From IMG/VR virus record IMGVR_UViG_3300046002_004709, positions 1 to 31,566 of that record: DNA of 31,566 nt; one strand, given 5' to 3'. Origin of the DNA: a virus. The notes beneath the pieces were generated by a model that made no database searches, was not told where the DNA came from, and was given only the letters and a program-made list of their open reading frames with translations. The position numbers and the translations under genes are program-made. Of this stretch, positions 7,864 through 15,247 are shown piece after piece (position 1 is the first letter of the stretch; each line of letters opens with the position of its first letter).

Positions 7864-7866
7864 AGT

Positions 7867-8406
7867 ATGTTAAATAGAATCATAAAAAAAGTATTACTTG
7901 AAGAAATCAAACTAATTGAAAGTGCGGACAAAAGAGGACACGTACTATTCTCAAAAGTTATTGACAATAAATTGGTCAGATTAATTTCATCAAGACACCA
8001 AAGAAGTGATAGGTTTGGTAATTTATCATACGAAGAGTCAGTTGAAAAATACGAAGATTTTTTACAAAAACGCAGATCTAAATTTCAAGTACCACCAAGA
8101 ATTGGGGTTCCTGATAAAATGATTGTTAATGTTTTTAGTGAGAATCTTAATAAAATTCAGGACAAATTCAAAGACTTAAACAAAAGTAAAATCATTTTTG
8201 TAAAAGAAAGGGAAGACAATGATGATGATCCGGTATTTGATAATATTGAAATAATAATAGACAAAGAAGGTTCAAACTATACAATAGTAACATCCGCATT
8301 TTCTGAAGACGGAGAATATTTAAAAAATTATAAAACAACTGAACAACAAGATAGAGTTATGTTAGAAATGTATAACGTATCTATAATGCCCGTTGTTTTC
8401 TTATAA
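7867..8406 (+). CDS. Hypothetical protein with N-terminal packaging-type tag
   Basis: A 179-aa protein. The first 13 residues, MLNRIIKKVLLEE, form a basic amphipathic helix ending in LLE, matching the tag seen on several other proteins here. The next part is charged (RLISSRHQRSDRFGNLSYEE). The C-terminal half alternates short strands and helices (DNIEIIIDKEGSNYTIVTSAF). No recognised catalytic motif. It is isolated between an upstream terminator with its own TATTTATA and the downstream membrane-protein unit. I infer a late virion-associated protein; function unknown. Confidence 0.7.
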   Translation: MLNRIIKKVLLEEIKLIESADKRGHVLFSKVIDNKLVRLISSRHQRSDRFGNLSYEESVEKYEDFLQKRRSKFQVPPRIGVPDKMIVNVFSENLNKIQDKFKDLNKSKIIFVKEREDNDDDPVFDNIEIIIDKEGSNYTIVTSAFSEDGEYLKNYKTTEQQDRVMLEMYNVSIMPVVFL

Positions 8407-8434
8407 CCCCTAATGGTTGTCAGTAATCGTTTTT

Positions 8435-8455
8435 TATTTATCTTTTATATTTATC
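8435..8455 (+). promoter_or_regulatory. Two TATTTATC copies upstream of the lysis/membrane unit
   Basis: TATTTATC at 8435-8442 and again at 8448-8455, 13 bp apart, 17 nt before ATG 8473. Each is one base off the octamer found at other late-type starts. They lie in the only gap before the 8473-12333 gene run, so they are its most likely promoter region. Confidence 0.35.
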
Positions 8456-8472
8456 TATTATAGTTTAATAAT

Positions 8473-9678
8473 ATGAAAGATAAATTTTTACCTTGGTTTT
8501 TGTTATTTTGTGCGTTGGGGTTGTCGGGTACTGCCGCATACTATAGCGTTGTTGGTTTATCCATTGTTTTTATTGGTGTTGCGTTACCCGTTATTATTAT
8601 GGGGTCATTTCTTGAAATATCAAAAATTGCAATAGCAACATACCTACACGATAAATGGAAAGAAACTTATGGGGTATTAAAAATTTACCTAACTATCGCA
8701 CTTGTAACATTATCTTTAATCACGTCGCTTGGTATATACGGGCTTTTGAGTACAGGATTCCAAGGAAACATCGCAAAACTTGAAATCAATGAAAAACAAA
8801 TCAAAAACATTGAAGTTAAAAAAGAAAGATTTGAAGAGGTTAAAGGTGAATTAACAAAAGAAAAAAATACTTTAGACGGAGATATCACAAAACTAAGAGA
8901 AGGTCTATCTAATAACACAACAATCCAATCTGTGGACGGTAGAACAGGTCAAGTTATAACGAGAGCAAATAATGCAAATAGAAAGTCGTTTGAAACTCAA
9001 TTATCCCAAGCGCAAGTAAGACGAGATACCATATCAAAAAGAATTGACAATATGAATGACAGTATCACTAAACTTGATATTGAAATATTGGATATGGAAT
9101 CTGATGAAATATCAGGAAGTGAGTTGGGGGCAATTAAATATGTTAGTGAACTTCTTGATTGGGATATTAAAAGAGTTGCGAACCTTTTTATTTTGATTTT
9201 AATATTTGTATTTGACCCATTGGCTATTACATTAGTTATTGCAACAAACCAAGCGTTTAAACTAAAAAGAAAAGATGAGGATACCCCACAAGTACCCCGT
9301 AATTACCCCGTAAGTACCCCACAAGTTAAAGATACCGACCAAGTAATTGATGATACAAATGTTGAAAAACTAACAAATTTACAAAAGGAAGAGAATAGAG
9401 TTTGGGATATGGTTAGGAAATTAAAAGATGAAGGTAAATTACCACCACCTCCTACTGAAGAAGAACTTGCGGAAGAACCAACGGCAATTGCTTTTACCCC
9501 ATATGAAATTGAAGAAGATTTAGAAACACCTGAAGACACACTAATATCTGATGGGTTAGAAGAGGTAAATGAAATAGTAGAAGAAGAGATGATAATACAA
9601 GAATCCATACCCCAAACAAATAAAAGATTATCATACACTAAAAAAAATGGAGGATCTTTACGAATTAACAGGTTTTAA
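8473..9678 (+). CDS. Membrane protein with large coiled-coil domain
   Basis: A 401-aa protein. There are three N-terminal membrane segments (about 5-27, 29-50 and 66-92). A long charged coiled-coil region follows (about 97-215, e.g. EINEKQIKNIEVKKERFEEV), then a fourth membrane segment (about 232-255, LFILILIFVFDPLAITLVIA). The cytosolic tail carries a Pro/Thr/Val repeat from tandem ACCCC-rich codons (about 270-290) and acidic proline-rich stretches. The topology places the coiled coil on one side of the membrane between TM3 and TM4. It heads a run containing the amidase-fold and spanin-like genes, so a role in lysis or envelope contact is plausible but unproven. Confidence 0.75.
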   Translation: MKDKFLPWFLLFCALGLSGTAAYYSVVGLSIVFIGVALPVIIMGSFLEISKIAIATYLHDKWKETYGVLKIYLTIALVTLSLITSLGIYGLLSTGFQGNIAKLEINEKQIKNIEVKKERFEEVKGELTKEKNTLDGDITKLREGLSNNTTIQSVDGRTGQVITRANNANRKSFETQLSQAQVRRDTISKRIDNMNDSITKLDIEILDMESDEISGSELGAIKYVSELLDWDIKRVANLFILILIFVFDPLAITLVIATNQAFKLKRKDEDTPQVPRNYPVSTPQVKDTDQVIDDTNVEKLTNLQKEENRVWDMVRKLKDEGKLPPPPTEEELAEEPTAIAFTPYEIEEDLETPEDTLISDGLEEVNEIVEEEMIIQESIPQTNKRLSYTKKNGGSLRINRF

Positions 9679-10240
9679 CCATATAGGTAAAAATGAAAAC
9701 AAAACCTTAATAATACTTTCAGACACAAGAAGAGAGTGTAAAAATTATATCAATTCCCTTAAGTACCGATATAATAATAAAAATCCATACTTACCAAATT
9801 ACGTAATATCAAAAAAAGGGGAAACATATAAAATAACTAACCCAGACTGCTATTCAAATTTTATGGAAAACATTAATGTTGATAAAAAATCAATAATTAT
9901 ATCTTTAGAAAATTTAGGGTGGTTAAAGAAAATTCCATTAAATAATACATACACAAACTGGGTTGGTGATATTTATAATAAAGAAGTTTTTGAAAAGAGG
10001 TGGAGAGACCACGTTTTTTGGGATATTTATACTGAAGAACAAATAAAAACACTTTCCACTTTAATATTAAAACTTTGTAATGAGTTCAATATACCTTTAA
10101 ATTTTGTAAATACAAATGTAAAATTTGACGGTATTGAAAACTTTAAAGGAATTGCTTCAAGAAGTAATTTTGATTTTATATATAAAGACGTAAATCCGTC
10201 ATTTGATTTTAAACTTTTAAAACAAAAAATAGAAAAATGA
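9647..10240 (+). CDS. N-acetylmuramoyl-L-alanine amidase-fold protein, zinc ligands apparently lost
   Basis: A 197-aa protein with the outline of an Amidase_2/PGRP domain. It has NYVISKKGETYKI (51-63), a central strand SIIISLENLGWL (82-93), then YTEEQIKTLSTLILKLCNEF (128-147), and finally GIASRSNFDF...DVNPSFDFKLL (169-191). In active enzymes the first strand ends in a His (xHHT-type) and the loop before the D-P/N-P motif carries a second His (SHS-type). Here these read LSDT (24-27) and SRSN (171-174). It overlaps the membrane-protein gene by 32 nt and precedes the spanin-like genes. It could be a peptidoglycan-binding or regulatory relic of an endolysin. The fold call is from memory of motif order. 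Confidence 0.6.
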   Translation: MEDLYELTGFNHIGKNENKTLIILSDTRRECKNYINSLKYRYNNKNPYLPNYVISKKGETYKITNPDCYSNFMENINVDKKSIIISLENLGWLKKIPLNNTYTNWVGDIYNKEVFEKRWRDHVFWDIYTEEQIKTLSTLILKLCNEFNIPLNFVNTNVKFDGIENFKGIASRSNFDFIYKDVNPSFDFKLLKQKIEK

Positions 10241-10791
10241 TTAACGAATATGATGAATTAAAATCCCTTTTGAAGAAGTCAAAAATGTTAATGGAACAAA
10301 AAGGTCCAATTAACATGGGTAAGAGTATTGAAGACAGGATTGAAGACGATGAAAATGATTATCCTGAAGAAACTCAACAATCTGATTACAACCCTAAAAA
10401 GGATAAAAGCAAAACCTATAGAATATCTGGAGGTCTTTTAACTTTAAACGGTAAGGATAAAAAGGATGTAGAACTAACAACTGAAGAAAAAACGGCATTT
10501 CAAGAAACAATGGATGAGTTTGTGACAGATGTTTCTGACCTTTCAGATTTTGGAATTTTAAACGTTTATGAAAACTCTGTAGAGTGGAGTGGTAAAATAT
10601 TGGATGCCGATATTGAATTCTTTTATACCATAGGAGAAGAAACTGGGGTTTACGTGAACGGAGATATGATTAAATTAGATGAAAAACTCGTTGAACTAAT
10701 CAATAAACTAACATCTTTCTATGAGAAGTTTAAATCAAAATGGGCTAAAGTAATATCTATTAGAAAGAAAACCATAGATAAAAAAATGTAA
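10237..10791 (+). CDS. Hypothetical protein, possible virion protein
   Basis: A 184-aa protein coupled to the amidase-fold gene by ATGA. The N-terminus, NEYDELKSLLKKSKMLMEQKG, is helical and basic and holds LME, a possible prohead-protease-type LxE site. A charged disordered linker follows (about 30-60). The C-terminal domain (about 62-184) is alpha/beta, with YRISGGLLTLNG, LTTEEKTAFQETMDEFV and VYENSVEWSGKILDADIEFF. No recognised family. Its position suggests late expression. Confidence 0.65.
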   Translation: MINEYDELKSLLKKSKMLMEQKGPINMGKSIEDRIEDDENDYPEETQQSDYNPKKDKSKTYRISGGLLTLNGKDKKDVELTTEEKTAFQETMDEFVTDVSDLSDFGILNVYENSVEWSGKILDADIEFFYTIGEETGVYVNGDMIKLDEKLVELINKLTSFYEKFKSKWAKVISIRKKTIDKKM

Positions 10792-10795
10792 TAAT

Positions 10796-11149
10796 ATGAA
10801 AAATCTAATATTAAAAAATTATAAAAGTATACTTTATCTTGTTATAGGAATTGGATTAGTCTATTTGATGGTTTTAATTTTTACACCTAAACCCGAAATG
10901 TCAGAGTTAGATAAGTATAAATTGGACCAATTAAATAAAGACATCAACGAGATTAAAAACAACCAAATTAAGTTGGACAGCACAATAACGAGGTATGAAA
11001 AAGAAATCAGTAAAATTGACTCAACTATTGCGACTGTAAGAAATCAAAAAACTATCATTAAAGAATATTACAAAGAAAAGGGAGAACAAATAAACGGAAT
11101 GAAACCATCACAAATAGACAGTTTATTCCATAAAAGATATAACTATTAA
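10796..11149 (+). CDS. Single-pass membrane coiled-coil protein (i-spanin-like)
   Basis: A 117-aa protein with a short basic N-terminus, one membrane segment (about 12-30, ILYLVIGIGLVYLMVLIF) and then a long charged coiled coil (about 38-95). This N-in, one-TM, periplasmic coiled-coil layout is that of inner-membrane spanins (Rz type), which join inner and outer membranes in the last step of lysis. It directly precedes a signal-peptide protein of matching design. Spanins are recognised by layout rather than sequence, so the call is inference. Confidence 0.5.
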   Translation: MKNLILKNYKSILYLVIGIGLVYLMVLIFTPKPEMSELDKYKLDQLNKDINEIKNNQIKLDSTITRYEKEISKIDSTIATVRNQKTIIKEYYKEKGEQINGMKPSQIDSLFHKRYNY

Positions 11150-11150
11150 A

Positions 11151-11558
11151 ATGAAAAATATATTATTAATTATATTGTTTTTACTACCACTAACCGTGTT
11201 TAGTCAAACAAAAAAAGATACTACAGAAATTTGTATACCATATAAAGTTGCAAAACAAATGGCTTTAGACTTAAATTCTTTGGATTCATTAAAATCAGAC
11301 TCTAAATTAACAAATAAAGAGTTGAGAGAAACAAGAAAAAAAGTAACCTATCAAGATAGTATTATTCAAACAATGGAACTTAAAGAAGAAAACTATAAGT
11401 TACAAATTCAAAAAGAAGAGGAAAAATATAAAATAGTTGATGATCAAAATAATGGACTTAGAGACGACATTAGAAAAATTAAAAGGAAAAATACTTTTAT
11501 AGAAATTATAGGTGGTTCCATAGTTGGAGCATTAAGTTACATATTAATATTTAAATAA
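11151..11558 (+). CDS. Secreted coiled-coil protein with C-terminal membrane anchor (spanin-like)
   Basis: A 135-aa protein. A signal peptide MKNILLIILFLLPLTVFSQ has the Bacteroidota-style FSQ end and no lipobox cysteine. Then come TEICIPYKVAKQMALDL and a coiled coil (about 50-110). A C-terminal hydrophobic segment (about 115-134, IEIIGGSIVGALSYILIF) completes it. The IPYKVAKxxAxDL block is one I associate with Rz-like proteins in Flavobacteriia phages. It starts 1 nt after the preceding stop and ends in a TAATG overlap. An export signal plus a C-terminal anchor resembles a unimolecular spanin, apart from the missing lipidation cysteine. Confidence 0.55.
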   Translation: MKNILLIILFLLPLTVFSQTKKDTTEICIPYKVAKQMALDLNSLDSLKSDSKLTNKELRETRKKVTYQDSIIQTMELKEENYKLQIQKEEEKYKIVDDQNNGLRDDIRKIKRKNTFIEIIGGSIVGALSYILIFK

Positions 11559-11806
11559 TGGCTCTTAGTTCTACAGATAAAAAAGAAATTGAATCTATAG
11601 TTAAAAAAGAAATAAAAGACTTTTTAAACACCACTACAGTTGTAAAATTTGAAGACAGAATTATTGAAAAAATAAAAAATGATATGTCTAAAGGAAAACT
11701 AAGAGGAGACATCAATGAGTACATTAGAAAAGCATTTGTTGAATTTTACCATTTTCTTTGGTCTAAACGAAGTACTTGGGAAAGTACAATTAAAAATATT
11801 AAATAA
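11558..11806 (+). CDS. Small conserved-type phage protein
   Basis: An 82-aa, mostly helical protein: KKEIESIVKKEIKDFLN, then FEDRIIEKIKNDM, then RKAFVEFYHFLWSKRSTW. The stop and start codons are shared with both neighbours (TAATG at each end), so it is tightly coupled in the operon. No recognised domain. The aromatic C-terminal block looks conserved and structured, possibly a virion component. Confidence 0.65.
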   Translation: MALSSTDKKEIESIVKKEIKDFLNTTTVVKFEDRIIEKIKNDMSKGKLRGDINEYIRKAFVEFYHFLWSKRSTWESTIKNIK

Positions 11807-12333
11807 TGGTAACTAAAGAGACTATAAGAAAATATATAACAGAAGCACTTAAAAAGGCTAAAGAAGTGGAGACTAAAGAAGCGACCGCAACTGGTGGCGG
11901 ATATGGATATTCTTCACCTGCGTTTAGTATGTGGTCTGAAGATGATGAGGCAAAGGCCGAATACAAAAGAATGGAAGACACCCAAGAAGAATTTACTGAA
12001 GCAACAACATCAGCATCAGTTGGGGCATATGATGTACCAGGTTTTCAGGACGTTAATATGAAGGGAAACACACTAAAAGGAAAGGGAACATCTTGGAAAA
12101 AATCACAAATACCCGGAGGATCATTTGTTGATATAGACCCAAAATGTAAAACTTTTCCATATTGTAATCAGGGGAATACAGGTGCCGTTAGATACAGAAA
12201 ATCAAAACCAAAAAACAAAAAAAGTAAATCATCACCGATGAATGAGGCAATATATAACGTATCATTAAAAACAGGATTAAGTGAAATAGAAATAAAAAAT
12301 ATTATATTATCACATATTGATAGTAATTTATAA
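11806..12333 (+). CDS. Putative virion protein with tag and EAT...GxY..P repeats
   Basis: A 175-aa protein. The N-terminus MVTKETIRKYITEALKK fits the proposed packaging tag, with ITE as the protease-type site. Two imperfect repeats follow: EATATGGGYGYSSPAF (about 25-40) and EATTSASVGAYDVPGF (about 65-80). The middle is Gly/Ser/Thr-rich with CKTFPYCNQGNTGAVRYRKS. A basic linker and a helical C-terminus end it. The low-complexity design and repeated Glu-Ala segments fit a scaffold or internal head protein cut by a prohead protease. It is the last gene before a TATTTATG element. Confidence 0.6.
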   Translation: MVTKETIRKYITEALKKAKEVETKEATATGGGYGYSSPAFSMWSEDDEAKAEYKRMEDTQEEFTEATTSASVGAYDVPGFQDVNMKGNTLKGKGTSWKKSQIPGGSFVDIDPKCKTFPYCNQGNTGAVRYRKSKPKNKKSKSSPMNEAIYNVSLKTGLSEIEIKNIILSHIDSNL

Positions 12334-12342
12334 AGTATTAGA

Positions 12343-12350
12343 TATTTATG
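12343..12350 (+). promoter_or_regulatory. TATTTATG element 3 nt before a start codon
   Basis: One base from the TATTTATA octamer, with the same 3-nt spacing to ATG 12354 as at 7856. The ATG inside the element (12348) is an alternative start but would break the pattern. Confidence 0.4.
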
Positions 12351-12353
12351 ATT

Positions 12354-13679
12354 ATGAATAGAGAAATTTTAAAAGTAGTAAATAGAGTATTATCTGAAGA
12401 GATTTCAGGTAGAATCTCAAACGTTAAACGTAGAATTTTTGAAGAAAAATCTATGTGTTCCGAGTGCGGTGTAGGTACAATGTATGAAGGAGAATGTTCA
12501 GAATGTGGATATACTAATGAAGGAGACATCCAAGAATTAGGTGGTATGGACGACGGACACCCAAGATTTGGTAAAAGACGTTTACCTAAAAGAATGAGTC
12601 CTGAAGATATTGAAAAAATCCTTAGAGGAGACGATGAGGACGATATTTCATTTGAAGATGACAATATTCCAAACATTAAAAAAATGAAACGTCACAGAGA
12701 TAATAGAGATCAAGATGAAATTAACGAGTACTCACCAAAAGATGAAATTGAAAATAATTTTTCATCGTATGAGGAATTTTGTTCTCAGATATATAATATG
12801 GATGATCCAAGATGTGAAGGATATTACCGTTATACTTCTAAACTTGATGACGAAAAAAGTTATAAAAATGATGGGGAAATAGATGAAAGATTGTACGGTA
12901 ATCAAAAAAGAATTGACAAAAACAAAAACGGAAGAATTGATAGAGAAGATTTTAAAATGTTAAGAAAAGAAATGTATGAATTAACATTGGATGACACTAA
13001 CGAGAAGTTTATTTTTACCGAAAATGAAATTATTGGAATAATTGAAAATGTTATTTTAGAGGAAAAGAAAAAGTCTAAATCTAAAACAAAATCAAAAGAC
13101 CCAATTAAGTTAACAAAATCCAACCAAGAAAAATCTAAAAAAGAAAATGATGATAACATTAATATGGTGGTTAAAATGATGAAAGACCAACTTAAAAATC
13201 AGTCAAAAGGGGAATATGAAATGTACCCCAAACATTTTCCAAAAGGTAACGGTGAATTAGCTAAAATGGATAAAATGGCTTATGTACCTTCAGATTCTGT
13301 TGAAGAATATATTAAGAATTTTACTGCAGCAGGTTTAGAAAATCTTTATTTTGGTGATGGAATTAAACCTGACGAACAATGGATGACAGATAACATTGAA
13401 GGTTCTTCAAGGACAGGAAACAACCCTAAATGGGCAAATGCTGTTGAAACACCAGTAAACAAAGAAAGAAACACAATTAGAAAAAATAACATGTTAGCGA
13501 AATTAAAACAAAAGGCGTATAACAAGGCACCACAACCTGTTGTTTCAGACAATGGTGGATCAAAATCAGATAAGGCTAGTAAGATTATGATGAATTTAGA
13601 GTCTACAGAGAGTAAAAAAGTTTTAACGGATGTAGATAAAATGAAATCTTTAATGGGATATACTAAAAATACACAATAA
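12354..13679 (+). CDS. Tagged multidomain virion-type protein with zinc ribbon and EF-hand-like loop
   Basis: A 441-aa protein. The start is the packaging-type tag MNREILKVVNRVLSEE. A zinc ribbon follows, with CSECGVG and CSECGYT knuckles (about 32-52). Then come acidic linkers and a calcium-binding loop DKNKNGRIDREDF of EF-hand/dockerin type (about 189-201). A second tag-like segment FTENEIIGIIENVILEEKKK lies near 220-240, followed by a long Lys-rich linker. The C-terminal part is globular, ending DKMKSLMGYTKNTQ. Two LxE-type sites flanking modules suggest a precursor cut during head maturation. I infer an internal head protein. The frame also offers ATG 12348. Confidence 0.65.
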   Translation: MNREILKVVNRVLSEEISGRISNVKRRIFEEKSMCSECGVGTMYEGECSECGYTNEGDIQELGGMDDGHPRFGKRRLPKRMSPEDIEKILRGDDEDDISFEDDNIPNIKKMKRHRDNRDQDEINEYSPKDEIENNFSSYEEFCSQIYNMDDPRCEGYYRYTSKLDDEKSYKNDGEIDERLYGNQKRIDKNKNGRIDREDFKMLRKEMYELTLDDTNEKFIFTENEIIGIIENVILEEKKKSKSKTKSKDPIKLTKSNQEKSKKENDDNINMVVKMMKDQLKNQSKGEYEMYPKHFPKGNGELAKMDKMAYVPSDSVEEYIKNFTAAGLENLYFGDGIKPDEQWMTDNIEGSSRTGNNPKWANAVETPVNKERNTIRKNNMLAKLKQKAYNKAPQPVVSDNGGSKSDKASKIMMNLESTESKKVLTDVDKMKSLMGYTKNTQ

Positions 13680-13699
13680 TATATATTTCACTTTTTAAA

Positions 13700-13748
13700 G
13701 ACCCATACTATTATTAAGTTATGACAACAGATAATAATAGTATGGGTC
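13700..13748 (+). terminator. 16-bp perfect hairpin with T-run, overlapping the next gene's start
   Basis: The arms at 13700-13715 and 13733-13748 are perfect complements (GACCCATACTATTATT and its reverse complement) with a 17-nt loop, followed by GTTTTTTTG. This is a textbook intrinsic terminator 20 nt after the stop of the preceding gene. Both possible start codons of the next gene lie inside it: ATG 13721 in the loop and ATG 13742 in the right arm. It may therefore also block translation of read-through transcripts. Confidence 0.75.
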
Positions 13749-14215
13749 GTTTTTTTGATTGGTTAGCCAAACCAATGAGCGATGAAGATATTAATGCTTG
13801 GTACTTAGCAAATAATATCACCCCCGAATTAACAGAACTTTTCAGAGATTTTTGCATATCTTTTTTAAATTTATTAAAAGAAACTTACTTAGGTGATGAT
13901 TTTTCAGATAATAATGAAACAAAAATAGGTATGACTAATATGCAGAAACAAGACCATTTTGAGTGGTGTTGGAGAAAAACCATAGACAACTTTAATAAAG
14001 AAAATATTGATTTTATATTTGATAAAACTGATTCCGAGTTCTTTGAATCATTTTTCTTTGAAGTTTTTTATAACCAACCCGATCAAAAAGTTAAAGAAAC
14101 TATAGATAAGTTTTTTAATCAAATCTTTGATATAAGAAGAAAAAAAACAAAATCAGACATTGAGGTTTTTACCGACATATATAAAGTCTTAGAAAGATCT
14201 TTAAAAATAATATAA
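13742..14215 (+). CDS. Conserved phage hypothetical protein (start in terminator hairpin)
   Basis: A 157-aa protein from MGRFFDWLAKPMSDEDINAW, which I recognise as the usual N-terminus of a conserved protein in T4-like Bacteroidota phages; an upstream ATG at 13721 would add 7 residues. It is rich in aromatic residues (ELFRDFCISFLNLL, HFEWCWRKTIDNF, FFESFFFEVFYNQ) and helical throughout. No catalytic motif is visible. Its first codons double as the right arm and T-run of the hairpin terminator, so translation from read-through transcripts should be low. How it is normally transcribed is unclear. Confidence 0.7.
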   Translation: MGRFFDWLAKPMSDEDINAWYLANNITPELTELFRDFCISFLNLLKETYLGDDFSDNNETKIGMTNMQKQDHFEWCWRKTIDNFNKENIDFIFDKTDSEFFESFFFEVFYNQPDQKVKETIDKFFNQIFDIRRKKTKSDIEVFTDIYKVLERSLKII

Positions 14216-14281
14216 AACATATTTACAAAAATTACCAATAGGTTACTTTTAGTATAAAATAAAATATAATTTACTATAAAA

Positions 14282-14461
14282 ATGGAAACTTTAGAACAAA
14301 TTAAAACACTAGTTGAAACGTTAGTTGTTGATACAACTAAATTTTATAATGGTAATAAATCTGCAGGAATTAGAGCAAGAAAAGTGTCACAAGAATTAAA
14401 AGCCGCGGCACAAAAACTAAGAACTGATATTTTAAACCATTCAAAACAAGAGGAAAAATAA
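14282..14461 (+). CDS. Histone H1-like (Hc1-type) protein
   Basis: A 59-aa protein. The core FYNGNKSAGIRARKVSQELKAAAQKLR matches, in pattern, the Bacteroidota histone H1-like/Hc1 proteins (FY.KGNKxAGTRARKxLQELKxLAQ). These small basic helical proteins bind DNA in the nucleoid. Here it could compact phage DNA or interfere with host chromatin. It follows a 66-nt AT-rich leader with possible promoter sequence and precedes a two-TM protein by 1 nt. Confidence 0.8.
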   Translation: METLEQIKTLVETLVVDTTKFYNGNKSAGIRARKVSQELKAAAQKLRTDILNHSKQEEK

Positions 14462-14462
14462 T

Positions 14463-14651
14463 ATGACAATTTTTTATCCGATTCTTGGGTTTATTTTTGT
14501 ATTTTCAGTACTGGCCCTTTTAAGATTTACCTTTAATTTTTTAAGGGCCTTACTTTCTACTCCGCCTAAACCTATAGAAATAACATTTAATGAAACCGTA
14601 TTTTACGGATTATTCATATCTTACATAATAACATATTTAATTTGTATTTAA
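14463..14651 (+). CDS. Small membrane protein, two TM segments
   Basis: A 62-aa hydrophobic protein. Membrane segments are at about 3-30 (ILGFIFVFSVLALLRFTF) and 45-62 (VFYGLFISYIITYLICI), joined by a short polar hairpin with PPKPIEITFNE. Size and two-TM layout are compatible with a small holin, but nothing specific supports that. It is packed between the histone-like gene and the next gene, with 1 nt on each side. Confidence 0.6.
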   Translation: MTIFYPILGFIFVFSVLALLRFTFNFLRALLSTPPKPIEITFNETVFYGLFISYIITYLICI

Positions 14652-14652
14652 A

Positions 14653-15078
14653 ATGATTTTTAGCCAATTTATAAGTAAGGTCAATAAGTACCTTAAATCC
14701 GTTAGATTATTAAAGAATTATATTAGTTTTGATATGATTTTTCCTGAAACTTGGACAACAATAAAAAAATTCCCTGATGGAATTGAAATCATACAAAATG
14801 AAAACAACGACGGAAAAATCATCACTTCTTTTGTTTGTGAAAACAAAAATACCCTAATAGATACTTTAGAGAAATCTATGGACACCTTCATTAAGAGTAA
14901 TATAGAAAGAGAAGAGAAAGAAAAATTGTTTAAAAGTAAAGTCCAAGAATTAAAAGGTATTTTTGAAAAAGAAAACCTTGAAAACTTAAAAGGACTTAAG
15001 TTTGATGTTGAAGAATTAACAAAACTACTTGAAAATGACGAAAAAGAAACCAACGGGGGAGTTGTTGAAACAGCTTAG
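14653..15078 (+). CDS. Conserved-type hypothetical protein
   Basis: A 141-aa protein. The basic N-terminus FISKVNKYLKSVRLLKNYI is followed by a beta-rich section (FPETWTTIKKFPDGIEIIQN) and a helical Lys/Glu-rich half with a likely coiled coil (about 75-125). No recognised domain. It overlaps the next gene by 44 nt in another frame, a strong overlap that suggests coupled translation. Confidence 0.65.
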   Translation: MIFSQFISKVNKYLKSVRLLKNYISFDMIFPETWTTIKKFPDGIEIIQNENNDGKIITSFVCENKNTLIDTLEKSMDTFIKSNIEREEKEKLFKSKVQELKGIFEKENLENLKGLKFDVEELTKLLENDEKETNGGVVETA

Positions 15079-15247
15079 AATTTTAGAGGAGGAAGGCAAA
15101 AAAGACCAAAAATTTTGCGAAGATTATAAAATCAAACTTGCTAAAGAATTAAAAAGTGTTAGACCTAGTGAAATAAAAAATTCACTAACAGAAGAAAAAA
15201 GAACTAATTTATGGCGAAGAATATTGATAACTTTAGGGATGAATTAA
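15035..15247 (+). CDS. Small conserved phage protein
   Basis: A 70-aa protein from MTKKKPTGELLKQLRILEEE; a TTG at 15029 would add two residues, but the ATG gives the conserved-looking start. It is helical and charged and ends NLWRRILITLGMN. I associate this pattern with short proteins common in T4-like Bacteroidota phages. It overlaps genes on both sides. Role unknown. Confidence 0.65.
   Translation: MTKKKPTGELLKQLRILEEEGKKDQKFCEDYKIKLAKELKSVRPSEIKNSLTEEKRTNLWRRILITLGMN

Noticed and set aside
9968-10031. Two TATTTATA copies as promoters
   Set aside because: Both are inside the amidase-fold gene, encode in-frame DIY codons and have no nearby start codon, so they are chance matches in AT-rich DNA.
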